64,000 nt of DNA from Diphasiastrum complanatum (GCA_029204225.1 CM055102.1:35830585-35894584), one strand, 5' to 3'. Positions 12,036-22,370 are shown, numbered from the stretch's first letter. Made by a program: numbers and translations. The notes: generated by a model from the sequence alone, not told the origin.

Positions 12036-12549
12036 TGTCATGTACTTTTAGTACATCCATGCTTATACATACAAGATAATATCCAATGTAAGCTTTGTAG
12101 CCCAAAAGGAGTTATTAGCCTTAAGAACAAGGCAGTTCCCTCTCTAGGCTCTTCAAAGTAATTAATAAGGATAATAGGTCAATAAGGGCCCAATGTAGTT
12201 TGAATAATACTTAGCAAGGGCTAACTATCTCTCAAGATAGTTATGTTTAGTTAAGTAAAAGCATTGTCTATAACTAGGCAAGAGACATCAATTTGTGGAT
12301 CTTTTGGCTCATTTGCAAGTGAGAGTTCCTTGCTTCCTCCTTGTGAATGGATCCATGAGGATCTCCTTTGCTAGGTCTCATGTGCCCTATCCACATGAAT
12401 CAATGCTCAAGTTCATAGCTTGTACTATTCTTTCCATTACTAATGTAGTTCTATGGTGATCTACATGTTTTTAGCTTTCTATGGACATGCTATTTTGATT
12501 GTCTTTTTCTCTTCTGGCTTTTAGCTTTACTTCTATTGTGATTGTTACA
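12036..12549 (+). repeat. LTR-like block with upstream polypurine tract
   Basis: Starts TGTCATGTAC right after a purine tract (12026-12035, GTAGGAGGAG) and plausibly ends TTGTTACA at 12549. This is the arrangement of a Copia polypurine tract and 3' LTR. No second copy is present and the flanks show no duplication, so it cannot be called a solo LTR. It seems to be the 3' end of a different Copia joined by deletion to the C2 gag. Confidence 0.4.
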
Positions 12550-12574
12550 AAACATTACATGAGGTTTGGACATG

Positions 12575-13010
12575 ATCTAAACCTTCATTGAAGAACCTTT
12601 GAGTATTCGGATGCATCGTGCGTAGATCCCAAAGGAGACTAGGAAGAAATTTGACTTCCAAGGTCTCAAGACAATCCTTATCAAATTTACTTCCTCGAAC
12701 AATACCTACAAGCTGTACAACCCCGATGCCCAATAGATTTTATTCAGCAGGGATACAGTTTTTATCGAGGATAAGTTCATCAACTTAATAGGCAAAGGCA
12801 AAGGTAAAGTTCCATGCGAACCTTCAGCGTCTACCATCGACACGACAATTTGAGCCTCTGGCTCAAGCGTGTGTCCATAGTCAATTGACTACTCAACAGC
12901 GAGTCAAACGAAGAAGCCGTTGATACTCAACAACGACAAATCCAAGGATTGGATCATCAACCGACGCCACTCCACGAATATCGAACCGAGTGCGCACATA
13001 GCCCACGAGG
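12575..13010 (+). pseudogene. Copia integrase C-terminal fragment
   Basis: Across two frames the sequence encodes the conserved tail of Copia integrase: a 'VFGCI' start, 'KKFDFQGLKT', 'YKLYNP', and 'LFSRDTVF' near 12735-12770. One in-frame TAG and at least one frame shift are present. The expected RT does not follow; after about 13010 the sequence is unrelated. Confidence 0.6.
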
Positions 13011-13600
13011 TATATTCTTGAGTCTACCTGTCTTTTAATGTTAGTTATGATACCATGCTAGTGGGGAATGGTCCATCGGACGGGTCGAACAATCAAATCA
13101 GGACGATTCTACTACTGCGCAAAAGCAACGTTCGACCGATTTCCCTTGGTGCGTGCACTACTATCACAGTAGGTGAACACAAGATTAAACTAGAGCTTGA
13201 GTAGACAATCAAACAAAGCAACAAGAATGCCAAACATGAAGACATAGTAGCCTTTAAAGAGTGGAGTTGGCTACTTGATCATGCGGTTTCACCCGCTATT
13301 GTCTTGTGCTCATAGCATCAAATTGACGTGTATTTATATGCACTAATCTGAATCAATCATTGTCTTTATTGTGTGTCGGATATGGTGAGGTCATGCAACC
13401 ATTCTCTAGCATTCTCCAAAGGGGACGACAAATTGACAGTTGAACGCAGACATTATCGAACCGAATTATCAAACTCCAAAAACAAGAGTTGAACGCAGAC
13501 ATTGGGTAGAACGAATTGTCGGACAAGCCGAACTATCGGCACCATAGCTCGACAAGCGTGAAATTTTAAACCATCATGCTCAGCCGTAAAAATTAACATT
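13011..13600. repeat. dispersed repeat, related to 32727-33000
   Basis: The segment at 13284-13360 matches 32727-32810 directly, beginning CCCGCTAT(T/A)GTCTTGTGCTCA. The segment at 13135-13230 matches 32860-32990 in inverted orientation, including the block around 'gtgcgtgcactac'. No gene is visible. The class is unknown; LTR or foldback debris fits. Confidence 0.45.
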
Positions 13601-14382
13601 ACCAAAGAGATAGTTACTAGGAGTTTAGGTTAAACCTCTCTTGTAATGATAAATTAAGATGTCTTGTAATCATGCCTAAAGGACGTAGTGTCGAATCTTT
13701 TTCCATCCAAATGTTCTAAAATGACCGCTCCATAGTTCAATATTTCCTTTACTATATACGGTTCTTCACTTGTGAACTTCAATTTGCCTTTAATCAGTTT
13801 CGTCTTATATATTAGTGCTAGATCTCCTTCAGATCTTTATTCTGTAATCGACGATTGTGCCATGCCTTTCGACGGGCTGTCTCTTCTGCTAATGCATGAA
13901 TTGCCATCAATATGGTCTCACAAAGATTTTGTAAAGCCTCGTGATGCATTTGTAAGGATTTCACATCAGTGATTGAATTAAAGTCAAAAACACACTCACA
14001 CACTTGAGCAGGGGTGAACTAATGTGTTGGATTATTATCCTTCTTACTAATCGACTAATCGATTTTCATCCTCATCCATTAGGTATAGATCAAATTTAAT
14101 AGAACGTATGTAGCCATCTGCAAGTAGCAAAATATAGATTTTGTAGGATGAGCATCAGGCCACCAATGAGCGAGACACTGCTGGCTCACTATGATAAACA
14201 AAACAAAATACAAAGGAGTTTTTTGTTCTTCCATCATTGATTCATGCATTACATCTATTACTTGTGATTGATTGTTCCACTCCCTATGATTAATAGCCCC
14301 GTATCCAAGTCCTGTAATGTAATGCAGTTTGTAACACACTTCCGCCAAAGAATAGGCACGCCCTCATAGACAAATTCGCACA
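13601..14382 (+). repeat. C4 Copia 5' LTR, interrupted
   Basis: Two blocks, about 13605-13692 and 14081-14382, match the C4 LTR near 31300-31697 ('aggagtttaggttaaa', 'gatgtcttgtaat', 'cacttccgccaaagaataggc'). The end ...GCACA abuts a PBS at 14383. The blocks are separated by the insert described at 13693-14080. Confidence 0.65.
13693..14080 (-). pseudogene. insert with Gypsy integrase C-terminal relic
   Basis: This segment is absent from the matching C4 LTR at 31300. On the minus strand, across frames, it reads like the end of a Gypsy integrase: an 'AIHALAEETARRKAWHN' helix, then 'KGKLKFTSEEPYIVKEIL' and 'GAVILE'. Stops interrupt it. It may be a small truncated insertion or a recombination scar. 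Confidence 0.45.
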
Positions 14383-14470
14383 TGGTATCAGAGCAAATTC
14401 ATTAGGTACAATATGGCTACTACAATTCAAGATAGGATTGTAATCAATCCTGATGGCGCAAATTATCGCA
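14383..14470 (+). pseudogene. C4 Copia PBS and gag start
   Basis: The PBS TGGTATCAGAGC is at 14383-14394. The gag ATG at 14413 begins MATTIQ and reaches 'DGANY', as in the copies at 31728 and (minus) 59107. Homology is lost at about 14470, so the rest of the element is missing. Confidence 0.65.
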
Positions 14471-14782
14471 CTTCATTTTTGCAGCTTTTACACTTTGACT
14501 ATTCTTCCTTAAACCCAAATAAATTTCTCGTCTTGCCTTGCACAAGCTCCAAGAAATCATTATCTCGAGATAGATTTGAAGTTCGGCAATTGTAGTTGAA
14601 GTTCCTAATTTATGAGGCCATTGAAATTCTTCAGTTGTTGATGGGTGTTCAAGATTGAGCAAACTAATTTTTTGTTCCTCGAAAAATTCCATCCACCAAT
14701 GTTGATCAAGCTCATCAAAACATTGATAAGCTGCTTGAATACTTGAATTCAAAAAATTTAACGAGGCAAATGGATAAACCTC
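14471..14782. other. unassigned flank; weak minus-strand ORF
   Basis: A 102-codon minus-strand frame (14444-14752) with a Trp/Phe/Glu-rich N-terminal half is open but has no recognised domain. Across the C1 insertion this sequence would have been continuous with 20950 onward, so it may belong to the split locus there. Treat as uncertain. Confidence 0.25.
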
Positions 14783-14787
14783 ATGAT
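14783..14787 (+). other. target-site duplication ATGAT, C1 left
   Basis: ATGAT immediately before the 5' LTR is repeated at 20945-20949 immediately after the 3' LTR, proving one integration event. Confidence 0.9.
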
Positions 14788-15469
14788 TGTTAAAAATTCA
14801 CAATTCTAGCTTGACTAGTTTTGGTCATATGACTTGTAAATAGTTAGATGGTCATGATGTGGCTTGTCACACGTGCCAAATAGCATAGTATTCCATTCAT
14901 AAGGATGTTCTCAAGTAGACCTAAGTGTTAGAACCTTTGGAATGAGTCCAAATTATGCTTAGATACAAGGGAGAAAAAATAGGAGCTATTTTTGGTAATT
15001 TTTGCATTGTTAAGGGATCTCCAAGATTCCAACCCTAACTTGGTAGGGATGAAAGATCCACCAAAATTAGCATTAGGGATAGGTTTAGGGCTACTCATAC
15101 CTGCCCAAAACCGTGATGGATCATGTATATATAGGTGATGATATCTCACCAAAATCAATCAAGCAATTTCATGTTTTTTCTCTCATAATGGTGCAATTGC
15201 TCTCTATGTTCATAATTGTTTGAGTACTTGTGATTACTAATGATTATAGGATTGAATGTAGGTCTGGTGTACAGTACTCAGACTGTGGGAGGCCGTACTT
15301 TCACACGTGTGAAGCCTTCTTCAAGGATTTGGGCCATTTAGTGAGGTTCAAGCATAGATTTTTGATGGATTTTGATGGTTCAACTTGTGCTAATCTTATG
15401 AAATCATAATCTATTGTTTCCCTCATCATTTCAAGTGTTTTAGGATCCTTATTTGCTGTAATTTTTACA
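14788..15469 (+). repeat. C1 5' LTR
   Basis: TGTTAAAA...TTTTTACA, 682 bp. A TATA run at about 15126-15133 (TATATATA) is the likely promoter core. The frame of 76 codons on the minus strand inside it is repeated in the other LTR and is not a gene. Confidence 0.95.
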
Positions 15470-15481
15470 TGGTATCAGAGC
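15470..15481 (+). other. tRNA-Met primer-binding site, C1
   Basis: TGGTATCAGAGC with no spacer after the LTR. Confidence 0.92.
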
Positions 15482-16280
15482 CTAAAGGCTGAAATGAGCT
15501 AAATCCTTGGTTTTCATTCAATTTGATCACAATTTTTTATCTAAATCTTGTGTAGATTGGATCTTAGCATCTAGTATTGATTCTAGAACTCAAAGTGAGT
15601 CAAATACATTGGAGATTGGTGTTGTGTGACTTCATTTGCAGGTGTTTAGGTGTCTAAAACCAGAGGCAAAGTTGAATTCAATTCACATTACCAAGATAGC
15701 AAGTTTTGCTTGCTCCAAGCATTGATTTCTAAGCAAGTTTTGGAGGTGATTTCATAGAGGAGGCTTTCTAGCATTCAAGGAGAGGGAAGATCAGAGTTTT
15801 GGGGACTCTTCAAGGCTGTTCTAAGGTGTAGTAGACACCTCCTAAAGTGATTTAGGTTCAGTCCAACCATTGCTTGACTTATGCACCAAATTAGATCAAT
15901 TTTTCATCAATTTTGATCATTTTTTGCTTGTGATTGGATAGTAGATTGTGTTGCATCCTCATTAAGTTCCATTTAGATCTTTTACAAGTGATTTTGGAAG
16001 TACATTAGGTTGCTGAAATTCACTCTTGATCAGATCATTTGGAAGCTTTAATGTTCTTTATAGAAAGAGGGGCAATTCTACTAGTATTGTCTACTTCAAT
16101 CAAGCAAGTGCATTGTTTCTAGTATTCTATGATTTGATTTTGTTAGAGATCATTCTTAGATCTTTATAGGAAGTCTATTACTGATCTTTTCAGGTCCCTA
16201 AGAAGTGGGATAAGGTAGATCTTCAATCAAATCAATAGAAGTAACCTTCATTTGTGTCAAGTCCTTGATTAGGAGACTAG
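15482..16280 (+). mobile_element. C1 5' leader
   Basis: A 0.8-kb untranslated leader between PBS and gag-pol ATG. No substantial open frame; it presumably carries packaging signals, which cannot be seen directly. Confidence 0.8.
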
Positions 16281-19193
16281 ATGGCATCTATAAATGCATA
16301 TCTTTTGGATACTAATGAAAGGCTCAACAAAACTAACTATTCCATATGGAAAGTTAGAATGGAATCTATCATGATCATGCAAGATCTGATGGAAATTGTA
16401 AATGGTAAGGAGGGTGAACCTATTCATCCTCAAGAAAAAGCCAAATACATCAAGAGGTGCAATGTTGCACTACATTGCATAAAAATGAATGTTGCAAATG
16501 AACTCTTAAGAGAGGTAGGAGATTGCACTTCAGCTCAAGATGCTTGGGAGACTTTGCAAAAGGTCTATGAATCCAAGAACCAAACTAGAATGTTAGCTTT
16601 GAAGAATCAAATCTATAGAAGCTATCAAAAGAAAAGAGAGAGTGCACATACTTTTGTCCTAAGAGTAAAGGAATTGAACAAAGAGCTAGCCTTTATAGGT
16701 GACCCTATCAAGGATGAAGAGCTTGTTCAACTAATATTGAATGGACTAAGCTTTGAATTTGACAATTTGGTTCAGGGATATGCAATTATGGGTAAGCTAC
16801 CCATACTTGAAGAACTCCAAGGCACACTCATGGCCGAGGAATCAAGAAGGAGCCAAATGCAAGAGAGGATGGATAGGCTTTCCATCCAAGGTGGAGATGA
16901 CCAAGCTCTCTTCACCAAAGGCAAAGGCAAGTCCAAAGGCAAAGGATCAACATTCAAGAAGTCTACAAAGCTTGAGGATCAAGAAGGACCCCCAAAGGCA
17001 TCTCCATCAACCACCAAAGTCAAGAAGGACAAATCAAAGGTGAAGTGCTACTATTGTAGCAAGATGGGGCATTATGCCTCGGAATGCTTCAAAAGGAAGC
17101 AAGATCAAAGCCAATCCAACATGAGAAAAGAGGAGGAGGAGGAGAGTTCACATGCGGACTCTCTCATGATGTCCATATTTTCTTCAACAAGCTTCAAAGG
17201 AGAAGATCCTTGGTGGATTGACTCGGGTGCTAGTTCACACATGACTAGTAAAAGGGAGTTTTTCTCTTATCTCTTATCTTATGATGGACCTATAAAGTCT
17301 ATCTATACATCAAATGATGAAGCTTGTAAGATTGAAGGAGTTGGTAGCATTCCCCTTTGCTTAGGATCTTCCAAAAAGATCAACATAGAAGGTGTTTTGT
17401 ACATTCCTACAATAACAAAGAATCTACTAAGTGTTGGCCAAATGGTAAACAATGGTTTCAATGTTGACTTTGCTTCAAATGAATGTTTCATCAAGAAGAA
17501 GGGTAAGATAGTGGCTAAGGGCACTAGACTTGGCAAACTTTATAAGCTGGATGCATTTGTGGATACTAATGTTGTCATGTTGGCCGAGAAGAGCAAGATA
17601 TCTACCTTTACTTTATGGCACAAAAGACTCGGACATGTCAACTCGGGTTCCATGGAGGCTATGATCAAGGAGGAGTATGCTTTAGGCCTACCAAGGTCTA
17701 TTGGGAAGGAAGACAAGGTTTGTGAAGCTTGTGCCTTATCCAAGGCACATAAGAAGGTGTTTCCAAACTCCATCACAAAGTCATCTCATTCTCTTGAACT
17801 CATACACTCGGATGTGCACATTGTTAGCACCAAATCTAATGGAGGTTCATCCATGTTTTTAACCTTCATTGATGACTACTCAAGATATTGTTGGGTGTTC
17901 TTACTTTCCTTCAAGTCTCAAGTACTTGATACTTTTGTAAAGTTCAAGTTGTTTGTGGAAAAGCATCATAATCATAGCATCAAGATTCTTAGAAGTGACA
18001 CTGGTGGAGAATTCATCTCCAATGAGTTCAAGGCCTTTTGTGAGGAGGAAGGGATCAAGAAAGAGACTTCTTGTCCTTACACTCCTCAACAAAATGGAGT
18101 TGTTGAAAGAAGGAATAGAACATTATGTGAATGTTCTAAGGCTTTAAGATTAGATGCTTGTTTGCCCAAATCCTTTTGGGGTGAGTCTCTTGTATGTGCA
18201 AACTACTTGATGAATAGGGTGTCTTGCAAAGCCATTGAAGGCAAAACTCCTTATGAGATGTTGTATGGAAAGAAACCCAATCTTAATCACTTGAAAGTTT
18301 TTGGGTGTATATGTTATGTGCATGTGCCATTGGAAACAAGAACCAAGGAGGATCCATCTTCCACAAGAGGGATCATGCTTGGATATGCAAGCTCAAGCAA
18401 GGGCTACAAAGTCTATCTCCCATCCTTGAACAAATTTGTTATTTCAAGGGATGTCATCTTTGATGAACATCATATGCATATGCTTGAAGAAGGCTCAAGT
18501 GCTCCAACAATCAAGAAGAAGATGGCCGAGGAGCAAGATCTTGGTTTTGAGGAGGAGCTCATGGAGGAGCAAGCACCAAACCCACCTATCACACCAAGGA
18601 GATCTTCAAGGGCAAAAGTGGAGCCATCAAGGCTCACATATCAAGGCAAAGGACAGCAAGTTGAGGGTATCTCATCCACTTCTTATGCTTTATCTAGTTT
18701 TGAAGAACCATCTAATGTTGAAGATGCATTGAACTCCAAAGAATGGTATAAAGCTATGTTGGATGAGTATGATGCCTTGATTGAGAATGAAACTTGGTTG
18801 CTTGTTGAGAGACCTCAAAGGAATGTAATAGGATGCAAGTGGGTCTTCAAGCTTAAGTTGAATGCAAATGGGAGTGTTAACAATTATAAAGCAAGATTAG
18901 TTGCAAAAGGTTATGCTCAAGAGAGAGGGATAGACTATGAGGAAACTTTTGCACCCGTGGCCAAGATTGTCACAATAAGACTAATCATTGCGCTTGCATC
19001 ACATTTTGGATGGATTCTATGTCAAATGGATGTCTCTAATGCTTTCTTGAATGGTTTTTTGGAAGAAGATATCTATATGGAGCAGCCACAAGGGTTCATC
19101 AAGCATGGAATGGAGAACAAAGTATGCCATCTCCAAAGAAGCATCTATGGCTTGAAGCAAGCCTCGAGATCTTGGAATTTAAGACTACATTGA
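16281..19193 (+). CDS. C1 Copia gag-pol polyprotein, 5' 970 codons
   Basis: An open frame from MASINA. Order of domains: Copia gag (residues about 1-250), Lys-rich linker, zinc knuckle CYYCSKMGHYASEC (256-269), aspartic protease with D-S-G at 314, GAG-pre-integrase 'LWHKRLGH' at about 445-455, integrase core with D511, D573 and E609 (D573-X35-E609), and the RT N-terminal half from about 820 ('WYKAMLDEYDAL', 'GCKWVFKLK', 'MDVSNAFLNG', 'YGLKQASRSW'). The frame ends at TGA 19191-19193, inside RT, where the next codons continue in other frames. Gag to integrase looks intact. The start is the first ATG of the gag motif and matches related gag starts. Confidence 0.93.
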   Translation: MASINAYLLDTNERLNKTNYSIWKVRMESIMIMQDLMEIVNGKEGEPIHPQEKAKYIKRCNVALHCIKMNVANELLREVGDCTSAQDAWETLQKVYESKNQTRMLALKNQIYRSYQKKRESAHTFVLRVKELNKELAFIGDPIKDEELVQLILNGLSFEFDNLVQGYAIMGKLPILEELQGTLMAEESRRSQMQERMDRLSIQGGDDQALFTKGKGKSKGKGSTFKKSTKLEDQEGPPKASPSTTKVKKDKSKVKCYYCSKMGHYASECFKRKQDQSQSNMRKEEEEESSHADSLMMSIFSSTSFKGEDPWWIDSGASSHMTSKREFFSYLLSYDGPIKSIYTSNDEACKIEGVGSIPLCLGSSKKINIEGVLYIPTITKNLLSVGQMVNNGFNVDFASNECFIKKKGKIVAKGTRLGKLYKLDAFVDTNVVMLAEKSKISTFTLWHKRLGHVNSGSMEAMIKEEYALGLPRSIGKEDKVCEACALSKAHKKVFPNSITKSSHSLELIHSDVHIVSTKSNGGSSMFLTFIDDYSRYCWVFLLSFKSQVLDTFVKFKLFVEKHHNHSIKILRSDTGGEFISNEFKAFCEEEGIKKETSCPYTPQQNGVVERRNRTLCECSKALRLDACLPKSFWGESLVCANYLMNRVSCKAIEGKTPYEMLYGKKPNLNHLKVFGCICYVHVPLETRTKEDPSSTRGIMLGYASSSKGYKVYLPSLNKFVISRDVIFDEHHMHMLEEGSSAPTIKKKMAEEQDLGFEEELMEEQAPNPPITPRRSSRAKVEPSRLTYQGKGQQVEGISSTSYALSSFEEPSNVEDALNSKEWYKAMLDEYDALIENETWLLVERPQRNVIGCKWVFKLKLNANGSVNNYKARLVAKGYAQERGIDYEETFAPVAKIVTIRLIIALASHFGWILCQMDVSNAFLNGFLEEDIYMEQPQGFIKHGMENKVCHLQRSIYGLKQASRSWNLRLH

Positions 19194-20248
19194 TATCTTA
19201 TTTTCACTTTCTTTTGTTCAAAGTGAATATGATCCTACTCTTTACATTAAGTTTGATGATGTTGGTATTGTACTTTCTCATTTATGTAGGTGACATCATC
19301 ATTAGTGGAAATAGTGTTGATGGTATTGAAAAAATCAAGATAAATCTATCCTTAGAGTTCAAGATGGTAGATCTAGGGTGTCTTCACTTCATCTTAGACA
19401 TAGAAGTACTTAGAGGGTCTGATTTTATCTTTATAAGTCAAGTAAACTATGCTCAAAGTCTTTTGAAGAAGTTTAAGATGGAAGTATGCAAAAGTGTTGA
19501 CACACCAATGGAGCAAGATGTAAAAGTGCCAAATGAAGATGATGAAAGATCCTTCATGGACATCACTTTGTTTAGGCAACTTATAGGTTCCTTAATGTGG
19601 ATCACTATAACTAGACCAGATCTTAGCTTTAGTGTATGTAGGTTGAGCCAATCCATGCAAAAGCCATTGAATATCCATTGGAAAAAGGCTAAGAGGATTC
19701 TAAGATACATCTCAGGTACATTGGATTTTGGGATTCTATATAGAGGAGATGTGATTAACCTTCATGCATTAAGTGATTCAGATTTTGCAGGGGACAAGAG
19801 GGATAGGAAATCAACAAGTGCCTATTCAACTTTCATAGGAGAAGGTGTGGTTTCATGGCTTTCAAAAAAGCAAGAAACTATATCTCTATCTTCAACCGAG
19901 GCCGAGTACAAAGCTTTGACAACCACTACAAAGGAGGTACTTTGGATCAAGAGATTATTGGTGGAACTAAAGATCATGGATTCAGAGGAGGCACCAATCA
20001 TCTACAATGACAATATATCAGCCCAACACCTTGCATCTAACCCAATCTTCCATGCAAGATCTAAGCACATTGAGATATGCCATCACTTTGTGAGAGAAAT
20101 GGTGCAAGCCAAGGAGATTTCTTTGGAGCATGTTCCAAGCAATGAATGTGTAGCTGATCTACTTACTAAACCACTTCAAAAGACACCTTTTATGAAGTTC
20201 AGATCATCACTTGGAGTGATTAGTAAAGCAATGATTGAACCAAGCTAG
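19194..20248 (+). pseudogene. C1 RT C-terminal half and RNase H, frame-shifted
   Basis: The homologous peptide continues in a second frame at about 19222-19275 ('SEYDPTLYIKFDD') and a third from about 19280 to the stop at 20248, so two frame shifts separate it from the upstream ORF. The RT catalytic motif expected as YVDD reads YVGD: the third codon is GGT at 19289-19291, a single A-to-G change. RNase H follows with 'ITRPDLSFSV', 'SDSDFAGD', 'SLSSTEAEY' and 'HARSKHIEI' near the end, and 'ADLLTKPL' as in intact Copia. Confidence 0.9.
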
Positions 20249-20251
20249 ATA

Positions 20252-20262
20252 GTGAGGAGGAG
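20252..20262 (+). other. C1 polypurine tract
   Basis: AGTGAGGAGGAG-type purine run directly before the 3' LTR: the plus-strand primer site. Confidence 0.85.
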
Positions 20263-20944
20263 TGTTAAAAATTCACAATTCTAGCTTGACTAGTTTTGGT
20301 CATATGACTTGTAAATAGTTAGATGGTCATGATGTGACTTGTCACACGTGCCAAATAGCATAGTATTCCATTCATAAGGATGTTCTCAAGTAGACCTAAG
20401 TGTTAGAACCTTTGGAATGAGTCCAAATTATGCTTAGATACAAGGGAGAAAAAATAGGAGCTATTTTTGGTAATTTTTGCATTGTTAAGGGATCTCCAAG
20501 ATTCCAACCCTAACTTGGTAGGGATGAAAGATCCACCAAAATTAGCATTAGGGATAGGTTTAGGGCTACTCATACCTGCCCAAAACCGTGATGGATCATG
20601 TATATATAGGTGATGATATCTCACCAAAATCAATCAAGCAATTTCATGTTTTTTCTCTCATAATGGTGCAATTGCTCTCTATGTTCATAATTGTTTGAGT
20701 ACTTGTGATTACTAATGATTATAGGATTGAATGTAGGTCTGGTGTACAGTACTCAGACTGTGGGAGGCCGTACTTTCACACGTGTGAAGCCTTCTTCAAG
20801 GATTTGGGCCATTTAGTGAGGTTCAAGCATAGATTTTTGATGGATTTTGATGGTTCAACTTGTGCTAATCTTATGAAATCATAATCTATTGTTTCCCTCA
20901 TCATTTCAAGTGTTTTAGGATCCTTATTTGCTGTAATTTTTACA
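20263..20944 (+). repeat. C1 3' LTR
   Basis: 682 bp, one base different from the 5' LTR, followed by the ATGAT duplication at 20945-20949. Confidence 0.95.
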
Positions 20945-20977
20945 ATGATGCTCTCTTTGTGCTTTTTGTTCTTCTAG

Positions 20978-21058
20978 CATGGATTTCAAGGGAGACAATG
21001 CTACTAAGCTTGATTTGACCAGATGGTATATTGAGCAAAAACCGTATTCCTTCAACAG
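20978..21058 (+). pseudogene. putative exon 1 of unidentified split locus
   Basis: Bounded by an acceptor-like TTCTTCTAG (ends 20977) and a donor AACAG|GTAATC at 21058. From ATG 20979 it encodes MDFKGDNATKLDLTRWYIEQ and six more residues without a stop. The next candidate exon starts at 22000. No family is recognised. The exon call rests on splice signals and an open frame only. Confidence 0.4.
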
Positions 21059-21313
21059 GTAATCATGAAACTAAACTTGAAAATTGTTGCGTGAATTTCC
21101 AATTGCATGGACAGCTTTGTAAACTTTTCGACAAACCTCCGTTGCATTTAAAAAATATGCCTTTCTTTTGAAATCAGATTTGTAAATTGACCCCGTGACA
21201 TCTGTAGTTGTGTGAACAGGTTCAAAAGGTGTGAGAATATTTGCTTTTCTTAAAGCTCAGCATAGTATTGTGTTGTCATATACTTAAAAGAAATGTTTAA
21301 TTTCTTTTAAATT

Positions 21314-21825
21314 CTATGATAAGCATAGAAAATTGTTTTATTTTGCAACTATTAGCTATGCTTAGCATAGAAACCTTCATTCCTCGCTCCCATGTCTTAT
21401 GCTGAGCATAACACCTCTTCAATCTTAAAGTGGTTATGTTATGTTTAGCATAAAATATTCTCCTGATTTCTCTCTAGTTCTACGCTGAGCATAGCGTGTT
21501 TTCGCACTCCACGCAGTTATGTTATGTTGAGCATAGGAACTCCTCTATCGCTCGCCCACATGTTATGCTGAGCATAGATCATGGGCGAGCGATAGAGAAG
21601 ATCCTATGCTCGGCATAACATATTCACGTGGAGTGAGATAGTACGCTATGCTCAACATAGAACTCCGAAGAAATTAACAAAATATCTTATGTTGAACATA
21701 GCATAGCCACTTAAAGATTGAAAAGGTGTTATGCTCAGCATAAGACTTGGGAGCGAGGAAGAGAGGTTTCTATGCTAAGCATAGGCAATAGTTGCAAAAT
21801 AAAAGAATCTCTATGGTTAGCAAAG
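21314..21825. repeat. phased array of 15-bp palindromes within a 0.5-kb inverted repeat
   Basis: Thirteen 15-bp units of consensus YTATGCTNAGCATAR start at 21314, 21356, 21397, 21439, 21480, 21522, 21563, 21604, 21646, 21687, 21729, 21770 and (degenerate) 21811. The spacing is always 41 or 42 bp. The spacers are also inverted around the middle unit (centre about 21570): for example the block 'tattttgcaacta' near 21340 pairs with its complement near 21790, and 'cctcgctccca' pairs with 'tgggagcgagg'. The whole could fold into one long hairpin or a row of small cruciforms. It lies in intron 1 of the putative split locus. Confidence 0.93.
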
Positions 21826-21999
21826 AAAATAGTTTTTTTTTTATTTGGACTTAAAGATGTTAAAAATAATCAGAAATCCAGACAAAAATATTACTTTTTA
21901 ATCAATTTTTTGCGTAAATTTTTGTCATTCATACTCAAATTTTAAAGGATTTCTTTGTTAAAATTCTAATAGATTGCCAATAATAATTGTATTTTGCAG

Positions 22000-22370
22000 A
22001 CTTAGAGCAAAAATTTTGAGAAATTAAGGATGTTGAAGATTTCATTTTGGATGTCAAGCCGGTTTCTCTTAAGAACAAAAAGAAATACATGTTTTAATTT
22101 ACAAAAGTTGTAAATAACAATAAAATGAATAAATTGTTTATCCATATTGCTGAGAAGAGTGGCAGAGGTGAAAGTCCATTTCAAGTGCAAGGTAGAGTCC
22201 TTGTTGTTCAGCCCGATGATGATGTGGAGCAAGAGAGCTTGGTCAATGTTCTTGTGAAAAAACTTGACAAACGTTGTTCGATATTCATTTTGGATGAGGG
22301 AATGTTTAAGATTTGATTTTGCAAAGACGATGCCATTAAAGTGTATTTTGAAAAGGCCCTTGTGACATTG
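22000..22370 (+). pseudogene. putative exon 2 of unidentified split locus
   Basis: Preceded by acceptor ATTTTGCAG (ends 21999), followed by donor GTATGA at 22371. The longest open part is 22125-22316, with 'SGRGESPFQVQGRVLVVQPD' followed by an acidic stretch and 'VLVKKLDKR'. Stops in the first 100 bp and near the end indicate decay, or that the frame I follow is wrong in part. No domain recognised. Confidence 0.4.

Larger units (their letters stand above)
14788..20944 (+). mobile_element. full-length Copia element C1
   Basis: 6,157 bp with two 682-bp LTRs (14788-15469, 20263-20944), PBS, gag-pol, polypurine tract (about 20252-20262) and flanking ATGAT duplications. Reading the LTRs base by base I find one difference (G at 14862, A at 20337). 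LTRs are identical at integration, so this is the youngest element in the window. Despite this, pol contains two frame shifts and a changed RT catalytic motif, so it could only have moved with proteins supplied by another copy, unless those changes came later or are assembly errors. Confidence 0.95.

Noticed and set aside
12036-12549. Solo LTR
   Set aside because: No flanking target-site duplication, and a polypurine tract directly before it fits a 3' LTR joined by deletion better.
14928-15158. 76-codon minus-strand frame, repeated identically at 20403-20633
   Set aside because: It lies inside the two C1 LTRs; its duplication follows from the LTR structure and it has no protein features.
21314-21825. 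CRISPR array
   Set aside because: Regular spacing suggests it at first, but repeats are 15-bp palindromes, spacers are inverted copies of each other, and the context is plant nuclear DNA with no cas genes.
21718-21945. 75-codon frame overlapping the palindrome array
   Set aside because: Its first half is the phased repeat, and it shows no protein-like composition.
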